Assembly: GCA_900313005.1 (NCBI GenBank)
Contig: ONZJ01000002.1
Span: forward strand, 2,310,996 to 2,374,995
Source: Rhodobacteraceae bacterium EL129
Lineage (GTDB): Bacteria; Pseudomonadota; Alphaproteobacteria; Rhodobacterales; Rhodobacteraceae
DNA length: 64,000 nt
Direction of reading: 5' to 3'
Position 1 is the stretch's first letter. Each line of letters begins with the position of its first letter. Both the position numbers and the translations under genes were made by a program. Of the stretch, positions 35,877 to 44,701 are shown in pieces. The notes below the pieces were generated by a model. That model worked only from the letters and a program-made list of their open reading frames with translations. It ran no database searches and was not told the DNA's origin.

Positions 35877-36899
35877 TCAGTTCTTGGGTTCTGATTTGCC
35901 GTCGTAACGGCTCTGCCATTCCTTGAGGATCGCAGCGCGATTGTTCGCAGCAAACTCAAAGTCATTGTCGATCATGGCATCCAGCAAACCTTCTGGGAAA
36001 TGCTCAACCGGCTTGGCAACACCTGGCATGGCGACAACGGCGTAGCCGACGTTGTACATCTCCATCGCCTCTTTGGTGATCGAGAAATCAACCAGTTTTT
36101 GTGCAGCTTCCTGGTTGGCTGTGCCCGCAATGATTGCGGTGGCTTCCATGTCCCAGCCGACACCTTCGCTTGGTACGATGATCTCCAGAGGGGCACCATC
36201 CGCCTTGGACTTGGCACCACGGAAGGCAAAGGAAATACCGATGGGGATCTCGCCGGCAGCGGCCAATTTACAAGGTTTGGAGCCCGAGTGGGTATAGCGC
36301 GCAATGTTGCCATGCAGTGCGTCCATATAGGCCCAGCCCTCTTCCTCACCGAACATTTGCAGCCAGCTGGAAACGTCAAGGAAACCTGTGCCCGAGGAAT
36401 TCGGGTTCGGCATGATCAGATGGCCCTTGTACATCGGGTCCGTCAGGTCTTTCCAGGATGTGGGCGGTGTCAGACCATTCTTTTCGGCCTCAACCGTGTT
36501 GTAGCACACAGACGCCACCCAAGCATCCATACCGACCCACGATGGAACATCACCTTTGTCCACAAACTTGGGGTCAAGCATTTCGACACCAGCAGGGGCA
36601 TAAGCCTCTAACATGCCTTCAGATTTCAAAAGCAGCAGCGATGTCGCCGCCAGACCCCATACCACGTCCGCCTGAGGGTTGTCCCGCTCCGCCAGCAGTT
36701 TGGCTGTGATGATCCCCGTGGAATCGCGAACCCAGTTGATCTTGATGTCCGGGTTGGACGCATTGAATGTTTCGGCATAGCGCGCCAGATCTTCCGCCTC
36801 AACAGCGGTGTAAACCGTAAGCTCGGTTTCCGCGGCAGCTGTCTGGGCTGCGAACAACCCTGCGGCCAGCGGTGCCAACCATTTCATTCCGAATTTCAT
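35877..36899 (-). CDS. 2-Aminoethylphosphonate-type ABC periplasmic binding protein
   Basis: A 340-residue binding protein with a Sec signal (ending TAAAE) and the start LTVYTAVEAEDLARYAETF, which matches the family annotated as putative 2-aminoethylphosphonate-binding (AepX type) and is related to iron-binding FbpA proteins. AGGAG precedes the ATG. Two TTTGCAAA sites lie upstream, between it and the DeoR gene. Phosphonate binding is a family inference; iron or another ligand is possible. Confidence 0.85.
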   Translation of the reverse strand: MKFGMKWLAPLAAGLFAAQTAAAETELTVYTAVEAEDLARYAETFNASNPDIKINWVRDSTGIITAKLLAERDNPQADVVWGLAATSLLLLKSEGMLEAYAPAGVEMLDPKFVDKGDVPSWVGMDAWVASVCYNTVEAEKNGLTPPTSWKDLTDPMYKGHLIMPNPNSSGTGFLDVSSWLQMFGEEEGWAYMDALHGNIARYTHSGSKPCKLAAAGEIPIGISFAFRGAKSKADGAPLEIIVPSEGVGWDMEATAIIAGTANQEAAQKLVDFSITKEAMEMYNVGYAVVAMPGVAKPVEHFPEGLLDAMIDNDFEFAANNRAAILKEWQSRYDGKSEPKN

Positions 36900-37046
36900 T
36901 TTTCTCTCCTTGTTGTGGTGCCCGTCTGAGGGGCAGATTGGCTGTGGTATTCCACAGTCCGACTTTTCTATGTCTTCACGCTTTGCGTTTGTCTTTTGGT
37001 CTTGGCCCCCAAAGCGGGCAGATCACTGATTCAGAACCTGTCTCAT

Positions 37047-37064
37047 TTTGCAAAATTTTGCAAA
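37047..37064. promoter_or_regulatory. Tandem TTTGCAAA sites before AEP-type importer
   Basis: Two exact TTTGCAAA copies (37047-37054 and 37057-37064), ten bases apart, upstream of the binding-protein gene. The same motif is found in three exact copies before prpE. TTTGCAAA is the site described for short-chain acyl-CoA regulators of the PccR/RamB type; whether such a protein acts here is unknown. Confidence 0.6.
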
Positions 37065-37069
37065 TACTT

Positions 37070-37837
37070 TTATTTGCCAACTCCCTTTGCGGGGACCACG
37101 CAAATGTCTGCGGCACGTAATGCCGTCTCAATTTCTGCATTCGGGACCCGGTCTGTCAGCACGACGGAATTGGGCGATAAAGACATGCCAACACGGCTCA
37201 CTGCGCCAAATTTTGAGCTGTCTGACAATACGAAAGCCGTCTCGGCCTGCACCATCATCAGCTGTCTGAGTGCGGCAGTTTCCCTTGAAAAATCAGTGAA
37301 AAGATACTTTTCGCTGAGCCCGCCAATCCCGACAAGCGCATATTCGGCATGATAGTGTTTCAGATGCTCAATCGCTTCCAGGCCGAACACCGTATTGTCG
37401 CGCGGATCAAGCCGCCCGCCCAGAACAATAAGCTCCCTAACGGATGAGCCGATCGCCAGGGCAACCTGCAAATCATTTGTGTAGACGGTGAGGTCTTTGC
37501 GCGCGTTTGCCAACTTTTGCGCCGCAACCAGCGTGGTCGAGCCGCTGTCGATGATCACCGACGCGCCATCCTGAATCCGCTCCACCACCAAATCCGCAAT
37601 CAGGGATTTGCCTACGGGATTCGTCAGCACGCGGTCAGAAATCGGGGGCTCGGCCGTTAGCACAGGAACAGCCCCGCCACGCACCTGATGCAGTTTGCGC
37701 TTCTGCGACAGGATCTCAATGTCCTTTCGCACGGTTTCGCGCGAGACGCCCAGCAATTTGGTCAGGTGCTTGATCGATACGGCAGGTTGACGAGAAATCT
37801 CGTCGATGATCATCGAATGTCGCTCTTCTGCCAACAT
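37070..37837 (-). CDS. DeoR/GlpR family transcriptional regulator
   Basis: A 255-residue regulator. The N-terminal helix-turn-helix is VSIKHLTKLLGVSRETVRKD, followed by the sugar-isomerase-like effector domain (VIIDSGSTTLVAAQ, ALVGIGGLSEKY). DeoR regulators usually sense a phosphorylated metabolite. It lies just upstream of the AEP-type importer on the same strand, so it is its likely regulator. The start ATG at 37837 gives MLAEERHS, a normal family N-terminus. Confidence 0.88.
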   Translation of the reverse strand: MLAEERHSMIIDEISRQPAVSIKHLTKLLGVSRETVRKDIEILSQKRKLHQVRGGAVPVLTAEPPISDRVLTNPVGKSLIADLVVERIQDGASVIIDSGSTTLVAAQKLANARKDLTVYTNDLQVALAIGSSVRELIVLGGRLDPRDNTVFGLEAIEHLKHYHAEYALVGIGGLSEKYLFTDFSRETAALRQLMMVQAETAFVLSDSSKFGAVSRVGMSLSPNSVVLTDRVPNAEIETALRAADICVVPAKGVGK

Positions 37838-37955
37838 TGTGCGTCGTTGCCCTCTTGTCTCAATTAACCAGAAAAATTGGCGCGGAGCAGTCACGCCAAC
37901 CCGTCCGACCTTAAACCCGACCCTTCAATTTAAGCAAGCCATGCCCCGACGGGCC

Positions 37956-39056
37956 TCACCCAGCGGCAAAGAATTCAGCCAGCTGCGACACCCAGTTGGC
38001 ATGATGTTTCTCAAATATTTCATTGGGTTGATAGCCTTGCAATCTGGAGGCCAGCGGGTCCTGGATTTTTACGTTACTCCCAGAAAGCGCCTCCATCACC
38101 ACATGACCACAAAAGGGCACATAGGCTTCGGAGTAGCCCCCCTCATGCGCCATGACGAGGCGACCATCGGTGAATTGCTTCAATTTCCGGGTCATCTCGG
38201 CGAAGGTGTCTGCGGTGGCCACCATACGTGCCAGTGGGTCAAAGCCCGAGGCATCAAAACCGCAGGCGACGATCACGATATCCGGCTGAAAGGCCTCAAG
38301 CTGCGGCACGATGATCTGGTCCATCACCTGCAGGTAGGTCGCATGCCCGGCACCGGGCTGCAGCGGGATGTTAACGTTGAACCCTTCGCCTGCACCCGCG
38401 CCACGATCGTCCGAGACCCCGGTGTCCGAAGGGTAGCAGTGGTTTTGATGCACTGAAAGCGTGAGGACATCCGCCCTGTCATAAAAAATAGCTTCGGTGC
38501 CATTACCATGATGTACGTCCCAATCGACCACCGCAAAGCGTTCAGCCAACCCGGCCAGACGGGCCATTTCAATGGCAATTGCGATGTTGTTCATCAGGCA
38601 AAACCCATTTGGCCAATCCGCTGTGCAATGGTGTCCGGGCGGACGCGACAGGGCATAAGCGTTGCGCAGATCCCCGGTCAGCACAGCCTCTAGCGCTCCA
38701 AAGGTCAGCCCGGCTGACAAGGCCGCGATGTCAAACCCGCCAGGCCCAAACGGGGTGCGCAGCCCCAGCTCTCCTCCCTGCCCGGCGGATAATTCCTGAA
38801 ATCGGGTGATATAATCCGCATCATGCACCAGCTGCGCCTCATCGGCAGTAACGGGACGATGGCTGCGCACATCCAACTCAGTCAGTAAGCCTGTGACCTC
38901 CAGTAAATTGCGAAACCGCCGTTTGCTTTCAGGCGATTCCGGTAAACCGCCCGCGGCCTGTGGCTGCACCAAATCCCCCACCGGCAACAATAGCGCATAG
39001 TTACCCCCGCTGTGCCAAAAGCACCGCTCATCTGTGAAAAAGCCTGTTTTGGTCAT
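37956..39056 (-). CDS. Histone-deacetylase-family / acetylpolyamine amidohydrolase-like protein 1
   Basis: A 366-residue class II deacetylase-like zinc hydrolase. The catalytic dyad is in SRPPGHHC, the zinc Asp and His are in VVDWDVHHGNGT, the second zinc Asp is in ACGFDASGFDP and the Tyr loop is in HEGGYSE. Bacterial members remove acetyl groups from polyamines or other small amides. The ATG at 39056 was chosen because GAGAGGG precedes it and the upstream extension is Arg/Lys-rich nonsense. It is divergent from the second HpsN-like gene. Confidence 0.87.
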   Translation of the reverse strand: MTKTGFFTDERCFWHSGGNYALLLPVGDLVQPQAAGGLPESPESKRRFRNLLEVTGLLTELDVRSHRPVTADEAQLVHDADYITRFQELSAGQGGELGLRTPFGPGGFDIAALSAGLTFGALEAVLTGDLRNAYALSRPPGHHCTADWPNGFCLMNNIAIAIEMARLAGLAERFAVVDWDVHHGNGTEAIFYDRADVLTLSVHQNHCYPSDTGVSDDRGAGAGEGFNVNIPLQPGAGHATYLQVMDQIIVPQLEAFQPDIVIVACGFDASGFDPLARMVATADTFAEMTRKLKQFTDGRLVMAHEGGYSEAYVPFCGHVVMEALSGSNVKIQDPLASRLQGYQPNEIFEKHHANWVSQLAEFFAAG

Positions 39057-39092
39057 CGGTGTTCTTTTCCCTCTCCTGCGGCGCTGCGCTCT

Positions 39093-39102
39093 TTTGCGCA
39101 AA
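39093..39102. promoter_or_regulatory. TTTGCGCAAA palindrome in divergent spacer
   Basis: A perfect 10-base palindrome in the 186-base spacer between the deacetylase-like gene and the second HpsN-like gene. It may be an operator; no regulator can be assigned. Confidence 0.35.
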
Positions 39103-39242
39103 GCTAAATCTATCTTTCGGCTTCGCGAAAATGGAGCCCTCTTGAGCAAAAAGCCATTGATTTAAGCCGTCAACCTGGCGTCTTACAGACGTAAGCCCCC
39201 TCAGCCTCGCTGCAAAGACATAATGATCAGGACGTTGCCACT

Positions 39243-40550
39243 ATGACCCGAGAGTACCTCAAAAAAGCACCCATGACCGCCGAGTCTGATGCGACCGAAG
39301 TCAACCACACAGTGCAAACCATCCTTGCCGACATCGAAGCAGGTGGAGATGCCAAAGCACTGGAATATGCCAAGAAATTCGACCGCTATGACGGCAACGT
39401 CCTACTGACTCCGGAAGAAATCGAAGCTGCCATTGCTCTGGTTCCCGAGAAGCTGAAGCGCGATATTGATTTCGCCCATGACAACGTCAAACGCTTTGCC
39501 GAAACGCAGAAATCCACCATGACAGACGTGGAGATGGAGATCGTCCCGGGTCTGGTTGCGGGCCAAAAGGTGATCCCGGTGGATGCGGCTGGTTGCTACG
39601 TGCCAGGTGGGCGTTACAGCCACGTGGCATCGGCGATTATGACCGTGACAACGGCGAAGGTCGCAGGTTGCCGTCATATCACGGCCTGTTCGCCCCCGCG
39701 TCCCGGCGTCGGAGTGGCACCGGCCATTGTCTATGCGGCGCATATTTGTGGTGCGGATCAAATCATGGCCCTGGGCGGCGTACAGGGTGTTGCGGCGATG
39801 ACTTTCGGCCTGTTTGGGTTGCCCAAGGCCAATATTCTTGTGGGGCCCGGCAATCAATATGTGGCCGAGGCGAAGCGCATTCTCTTTGGACGCGTCGGTA
39901 TCGACATGATCGCTGGCCCGACCGATAGCCTGATCCTGGCGGACAAAACGGCGGATGCGCATATCGTCGCAACCGATTTGGTCAGTCAAGCCGAGCATGG
40001 GTACAATTCACCTGTGTGGTTGATCACGGATGACCGCGCACTGGCCGACAAGGTGATGGTTTTGGTTCCCGAATTGATCGAAGATCTGCCCGAGTTGAAC
40101 CGCGAAAATGCGTTTGCTGCGTGGCGCGATTATGCCGAAGTGATCGTTTGCGCCGACCGCGAAGACATGGCCGCGTGCTCAGATGAATACGCGCCCGAAC
40201 ACCTGACTGTTCAGGCCGACGACCTGGACTGGTGGCTGGGTAGGCTGACTTGCTATGGCTCATTGTTCCTAGGCGAAGAAACCACGGTGTCTTACGGTGA
40301 TAAGGCCACCGGCACCAACCACGTTTTGCCGACGTCGGGCGCGGCGAGCTACACGGGTGGTCTGAGTGTGCATAAATACATGAAGATCGTCACCTGGCAG
40401 CGCTCTACCCGCGAAGGTGCCAAGGACGTGGCGATTGCCACAGCGCGCATCTCGCGCCTTGAAGGAATGGAAGGCCACGCCCGTGCTGCGGATGTGCGGC
40501 TCGCCAAGTACTTCCCTGATGAAACCTTCGATCTGACCGCTGAAGAGTGA
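39243..40550 (+). CDS. Second HpsN-like dehydrogenase (HisD superfamily)
   Basis: A 435-residue protein of the same length as the hpsN product at 10585 and with long identical blocks (for example GRVGIDMIAGPTDSLILAD). The HisD-type zinc and catalytic residues are all conserved: SQAEHG, YAPEHL, GDKATGTNH and EGMEGHARA. It probably oxidises an alcohol to a carboxylate with NAD+. It is not next to ComDE but leads towards potABCD, so it may be a backup HpsN or an enzyme for another C3 alcohol. The gene starts at ATG 39243. Confidence 0.88.
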   Translation: MTREYLKKAPMTAESDATEVNHTVQTILADIEAGGDAKALEYAKKFDRYDGNVLLTPEEIEAAIALVPEKLKRDIDFAHDNVKRFAETQKSTMTDVEMEIVPGLVAGQKVIPVDAAGCYVPGGRYSHVASAIMTVTTAKVAGCRHITACSPPRPGVGVAPAIVYAAHICGADQIMALGGVQGVAAMTFGLFGLPKANILVGPGNQYVAEAKRILFGRVGIDMIAGPTDSLILADKTADAHIVATDLVSQAEHGYNSPVWLITDDRALADKVMVLVPELIEDLPELNRENAFAAWRDYAEVIVCADREDMAACSDEYAPEHLTVQADDLDWWLGRLTCYGSLFLGEETTVSYGDKATGTNHVLPTSGAASYTGGLSVHKYMKIVTWQRSTREGAKDVAIATARISRLEGMEGHARAADVRLAKYFPDETFDLTAEE

Positions 40551-40773
40551 CCCTTCCCGGCCTTTGATTTGACATATCTTGGGGGCTATCACGGCAGATC
40601 AGAAGTCGGTCTGCCTGTGGTTCCTGTACGGTGTCAAACCGAGCCTTGCCAGGACGCAAACCGACCAGTTATTGCCTTCGCACCTTCGGGGAGATTGCTC
40701 CTCAAGTCTTGACTTAGCGACAATCGCAGCATTTGATCAAAATTCGCTGCAGGTGAATTTTGGGGGAATTGCG

Positions 40774-41850
40774 ATGATTGAAATCGATGGCGCGACCAAG
40801 ATCTTTGGGGATGGGGCAGATGCCTTTACAGCGCTCAAGGACGTCTCTGTCACCATCGATTCCAATGAGTTCTTTACCCTGCTAGGCCCCTCCGGTTGCG
40901 GCAAGACCACGCTTTTGAGGGTCATAGCAGGGTTCATCGACCCGACCCATGGCACGGTTCAGCTGGATGGCGAGAATCTGCTGGATCTGCCCCCGTTCAA
41001 ACGGCCGGTCAATACGGTCTTCCAATCCTACGCTCTGTTTCCACATCTCACCGTGGCACAAAACATCGCCTTCGGGCTGGAAATGCTGGGCAAACCCAAG
41101 GCCGAAATCAAATCCACCGTCGAAGAGATGCTGGAACTGGTCAAAATGGCACCGTTGGCAGATCGCAAAACCTCCGAGATCAGCGGCGGCCAACAACAAC
41201 GCGTGGCATTGGCGCGCGCCTTGGCGCCGCGCCCGAAAGTGCTGTTGCTGGACGAACCTTTGTCGGCACTGGATTTCAAACTGCGCAAGGAAATGCAGCT
41301 GGAACTCAAGCGGCTGCAGCATGAGACGGGCATTACCTTCATCTTTGTCACCCACGATCAGGAAGAAGCGCTCACCATGTCAGACCGCATCGCGGTGATG
41401 AACGCAGGCACAATTCGCCAGATTGGTGGGCCCCGTGATATCTATGACCATCCAGCCGAGCGGTTTGTGGCAGATTTCATCGGCGACACCAACTTTCTCG
41501 AAGCGGAATTGATAAGCGCCTCGGGCGATACCGCACAAATCAAACTGTCGTCAGGCAAGGAAGTTCAGGCGCGCGCCAATCCCGATGGGGCGAATGCCCC
41601 CGGCACGGTCACGCTGGCCATTCGTCCCGAACATGCCACGCTTGGCCCGGCGGAATCTGGGCTGCTGTCCGGAACACTCAGCGATGTCGTCTATTTTGGA
41701 ACCGACACCCACTACCACGTGGACGTGGATGAGGGCGGTAAGTTTGTCGTCCGTAGACAAAACCAACCCGAACAAACTCAAAGCCACGCTGCCGGAGACC
41801 GGGTGGGCCTCCGTTTTCCTGGTGGTGTCAGCCAGGTGCTGAGGGACTGA
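40774..41850 (+). CDS. potA: Spermidine/putrescine-type ABC importer ATPase
   Basis: A 358-residue PotA-type ATPase: Walker [11 protein letters not shown]-loop [12 protein letters not shown], signature ISGGQQQR, Walker [12 protein letters not shown], and a C-terminal TOBE domain. The ATG at 40774 follows GGGGGAATT; the longer frame back to 40579 adds no family sequence. It begins an ABCD cluster with four-base and overlapping junctions. By family it energises polyamine uptake. Confidence 0.88.
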   Translation: MIEIDGATKIFGDGADAFTALKDVSVTIDSNEFFTLLGPSGCGKTTLLRVIAGFIDPTHGTVQLDGENLLDLPPFKRPVNTVFQSYALFPHLTVAQNIAFGLEMLGKPKAEIKSTVEEMLELVKMAPLADRKTSEISGGQQQRVALARALAPRPKVLLLDEPLSALDFKLRKEMQLELKRLQHETGITFIFVTHDQEEALTMSDRIAVMNAGTIRQIGGPRDIYDHPAERFVADFIGDTNFLEAELISASGDTAQIKLSSGKEVQARANPDGANAPGTVTLAIRPEHATLGPAESGLLSGTLSDVVYFGTDTHYHVDVDEGGKFVVRRQNQPEQTQSHAAGDRVGLRFPGGVSQVLRD

Positions 41851-41854
41851 CGCC

Positions 41855-42769
41855 ATGACAGATGCCTCCACCCTGCGCGCCCGCGGCGAACGACGCACCC
41901 GCATTTTGTTGCTGACCCCTGCGATGCTGTTGTTGTTGCTGGCCGCTTCTGGCCCGTTGCTGATCGTGTTGGTCTATTCGTTCCTGACACCTGGTGCCTA
42001 TGGCGGTGTCGAATGGATCTTTTCGCCAAAGGCCTGGTTCAACGTTGTGGCCGAGGTGGACTTCTTCACCGATGAACTGGTTTTTGCCGATGCGCATCTG
42101 ACCGTGTTCTGGCGTTCGATCAAACTATCGCTGATCACAATGCTGTCGTGCCTGATCGTGGGTTTTCCAACGGCCTATTTCATCGCCACGCGCCCCGCAG
42201 GCAGCCGCGATATGTGGATGCTGCTGATCATGATCCCATTCTGGACCAACCTGCTGATCCGGACCTTTGCGATCATGGAGTTGATCCGCAATCAGGGCAC
42301 AGTCAACACAATCCTCATGGCGGCGGGCATCATAGATGAACCGATTCAAATGCTGTTCACCGAATTCGCCATCCTGATCGGTATGACCTATGTCTATCTG
42401 CCGCTGATGATCCTGCCCATTTATGCCTCGATGGAGCGGCTTGACTTTAACTTGGTCGAAGCAGGGTATGATCTCTATGCCACACGCTGGAAGGTGTTGC
42501 GCAAAGTGATCTTTCCGCTGGTGAAACCTGGTGTCGTGGCCGGATCCATCCTGGTGTTTGTGCCCTGTCTGGGCGCTTATGTGACGCCGCGCGTGTTGGG
42601 GGGCGGAAAGCAGTTGATGCTTGGCAACCTAATCGAATTGCAATTCGGTCAGCTGCGCAACTGGCCCCTGGGGGCAGCCCTGTCGCTGACCTTGTTGGCC
42701 ATTGTGATGATCGCGCTTGTTTTCTACGTCCGTGCCGTGGGTAAGGAGGACGCTGGCCATGGCCACTAA
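41855..42769 (+). CDS. potB: Spermidine/putrescine-type ABC importer permease 1
   Basis: A 304-residue PotB-type permease with six helices and the EAA loop LVEAGYDLYATRWKVLRKVIFP. It begins four bases after potA and overlaps potC by 11 bases. It forms half of the membrane channel. Confidence 0.88.
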   Translation: MTDASTLRARGERRTRILLLTPAMLLLLLAASGPLLIVLVYSFLTPGAYGGVEWIFSPKAWFNVVAEVDFFTDELVFADAHLTVFWRSIKLSLITMLSCLIVGFPTAYFIATRPAGSRDMWMLLIMIPFWTNLLIRTFAIMELIRNQGTVNTILMAAGIIDEPIQMLFTEFAILIGMTYVYLPLMILPIYASMERLDFNLVEAGYDLYATRWKVLRKVIFPLVKPGVVAGSILVFVPCLGAYVTPRVLGGGKQLMLGNLIELQFGQLRNWPLGAALSLTLLAIVMIALVFYVRAVGKEDAGHGH

Positions 42770-43562
42770 AGGCTTCAACGTCCGCAAGCAAACGGGCTTC
42801 AACAGCATCGCAATGTTCTGCTTTGTCATGCTGTACCTGCCCATCATCCTGCTGGTGATCTATTCGTTCAACGCAGGCGAAAGTATCGCGGTGTGGGAAG
42901 GATTTTCATGGCGCTGGTACGTCTCGGCCTGGGAAAACGAGAAGGTGCAGGACGCCACGATCCGATCCCTGATCATCGCCACATGTGCGTCGCTCATCGC
43001 CACCTCGGCGGCGGTGCTGGCGGCCCTGGCCACCACACGGGTCAAACCATGGCGGGGGCAGACACTTGCCTTTGCGCTGGTCAACCAGCCGCTGATGGTG
43101 CCCGAGATTGTCACCGCCGTGGCGCTGCTGATCTTCTTTGCCATGGTCAAGGTCGCCACGGGGTATACGGGCCTTGCCTATCTGATCGTGGCGCATTCAG
43201 CCTTTTGCATTCCCTTTGCCTATATGCCCATCCGGGCAAGGTTGCAGGGCATGGATCTGAACCTCGAACAGGCTGGTGCTGATCTCTACGGCACCCCTGT
43301 CAAAGTGTTCCGCCACATCACACTGCCACAGCTGTGGCCGGGTATTCTGGCCGGGGCCATGTTGGCGTTTGTGATCAGCCTGGACGACGTGGTGATCACT
43401 GAGTTTGTCAAATCCGCAGGCCAAGATACACTGCCCACCTATATGCTGGGTCAGTTGCGCCGGGTGATCACACCCGAAATCAACGCCATCTCCACCGCTC
43501 TGCTGGCTGTGTCGGTGCTGATGGTCATCGCCTTCTTTTTACTAAACCGGACGCGAAAATGA
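42759..43562 (+). CDS. potC: Spermidine/putrescine-type ABC importer permease 2
   Basis: A 267-residue PotC-type permease with the EAA loop LEQAGADLYGTPVKVFRHITLP. The ATG at 42759 has AAGGAGGA just upstream and lies inside the end of potB, so translation is coupled. The longer frame overlaps potB more and has no ribosome site. Confidence 0.88.
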   Translation: MATKGFNVRKQTGFNSIAMFCFVMLYLPIILLVIYSFNAGESIAVWEGFSWRWYVSAWENEKVQDATIRSLIIATCASLIATSAAVLAALATTRVKPWRGQTLAFALVNQPLMVPEIVTAVALLIFFAMVKVATGYTGLAYLIVAHSAFCIPFAYMPIRARLQGMDLNLEQAGADLYGTPVKVFRHITLPQLWPGILAGAMLAFVISLDDVVITEFVKSAGQDTLPTYMLGQLRRVITPEINAISTALLAVSVLMVIAFFLLNRTRK

Positions 43563-43604
43563 TCCGGGATTAACAAACCAACCAAAACCAACAAGGAGAT
43601 ACAT

Positions 43605-44630
43605 ATGAAATATCTATTGGGAACCGCAGCGGCATTAGGTCTGACTGCCTCAGCCGCCTTCTCCGAAGGCGAACTGAACATCTATAACTGGGGCAATTAC
43701 ACCAGCCCAGAACTGATTGAGAAGTTTGAAGCCGAAACAGGCATCAAGGTCACCATCACCGACTATGACAGCAACGACACGGCACTTTCCAAGGTCAAAG
43801 CCGGCGGTCATGGGTTCGATATTGTTGTGCCCTCCAGCACCTATATTCCGATTTTCCTGAGCGAGAACCTGCTGCTGGAAACCAAACCCAACGAGATGGA
43901 GAACTTCAAACACATGGACCCACGTTGGGTGGATGTCGATTTTGATCCGGGCCGCAACTACACAGTGCCATGGCAATGGGGTACCACGGGTATGACCGTG
44001 AACACATCTGTGTATTCCGGTGACATCAACACTTCGGCGCTGATTTTTGATCCACCCGAAGAGCTGCGTGGCAAGATCAACGTTGTGCCTGAAATGAACG
44101 ATGTGATGGGTTTGGCTGTGGCATATGTTGGCGGTGAGCAATGTACCGACGACAAGGAAACGCTGAAAAAAGCACGCGATGTTATGGTCGCCGCCAAGGA
44201 CCACTGGCTGTCGATGAACTATGGCAACATCGAAGCCTTCGTGAAGAACGACGTCTCAGCCGGGCTTTACTGGAACGGCGCCAGCCTGCGCGTGCGTTTG
44301 CAGAACGAAGATGTGCAATATGGTTACCCTCAGGAAGGGTTCTACATCTGGATGGATAACGTATCGGTGCTGGCAGACGCCAAAAACCCCGACAATGCCA
44401 AGGCGTTCCAGAACTTCATCATGGCGCCTGAAAACGCTGCGATGATTTCGAACTTTGCACGCTATGCAAACGGTATCATGGGATCCGAGGCACATATGGA
44501 CGAGGTGATGACCTCCGCCCCTGAGGTGATCATTCCCGAGGAACTGGCAGGCGCAGGTTCGCTGTCGCGCACCTGTGATCCGGCCACACAGGCGATCTAT
44601 TCCAAGATCTGGACTGAAGTGACGAAGTAA
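43605..44630 (+). CDS. potD: Spermidine/putrescine-type ABC periplasmic binding protein
   Basis: A 341-residue PotD/PotF-type protein with a Sec signal (AASAAFS) and the mature start [20 protein letters not shown] typical of polyamine binders. AAGGAG precedes the ATG. The gene follows potC and ends before a GC-rich hairpin. Binding of a polyamine is supported by two acetylpolyamine-hydrolase-like genes nearby, but the exact ligand is not shown. Confidence 0.88.
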   Translation: MKYLLGTAAALGLTASAAFSEGELNIYNWGNYTSPELIEKFEAETGIKVTITDYDSNDTALSKVKAGGHGFDIVVPSSTYIPIFLSENLLLETKPNEMENFKHMDPRWVDVDFDPGRNYTVPWQWGTTGMTVNTSVYSGDINTSALIFDPPEELRGKINVVPEMNDVMGLAVAYVGGEQCTDDKETLKKARDVMVAAKDHWLSMNYGNIEAFVKNDVSAGLYWNGASLRVRLQNEDVQYGYPQEGFYIWMDNVSVLADAKNPDNAKAFQNFIMAPENAAMISNFARYANGIMGSEAHMDEVMTSAPEVIIPEELAGAGSLSRTCDPATQAIYSKIWTEVTK

Positions 44631-44640
44631 ACCAACAATG

Positions 44641-44675
44641 CGCCGCGGCTGGCCTGTCACTGGCCCGCCGCGGCG
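44641..44675 (+). terminator. Intercistronic hairpin behind potD
   Basis: CGCCGCGG (44641-44648) pairs with CCGCGGCG (44668-44675), followed by TTTCTC. It lies between potD and the amidohydrolase gene and may end or attenuate the transcript. Confidence 0.7.
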
Positions 44676-44701
44676 TTTCTCATTCTGAGCGGAGCATTCC
44701 C

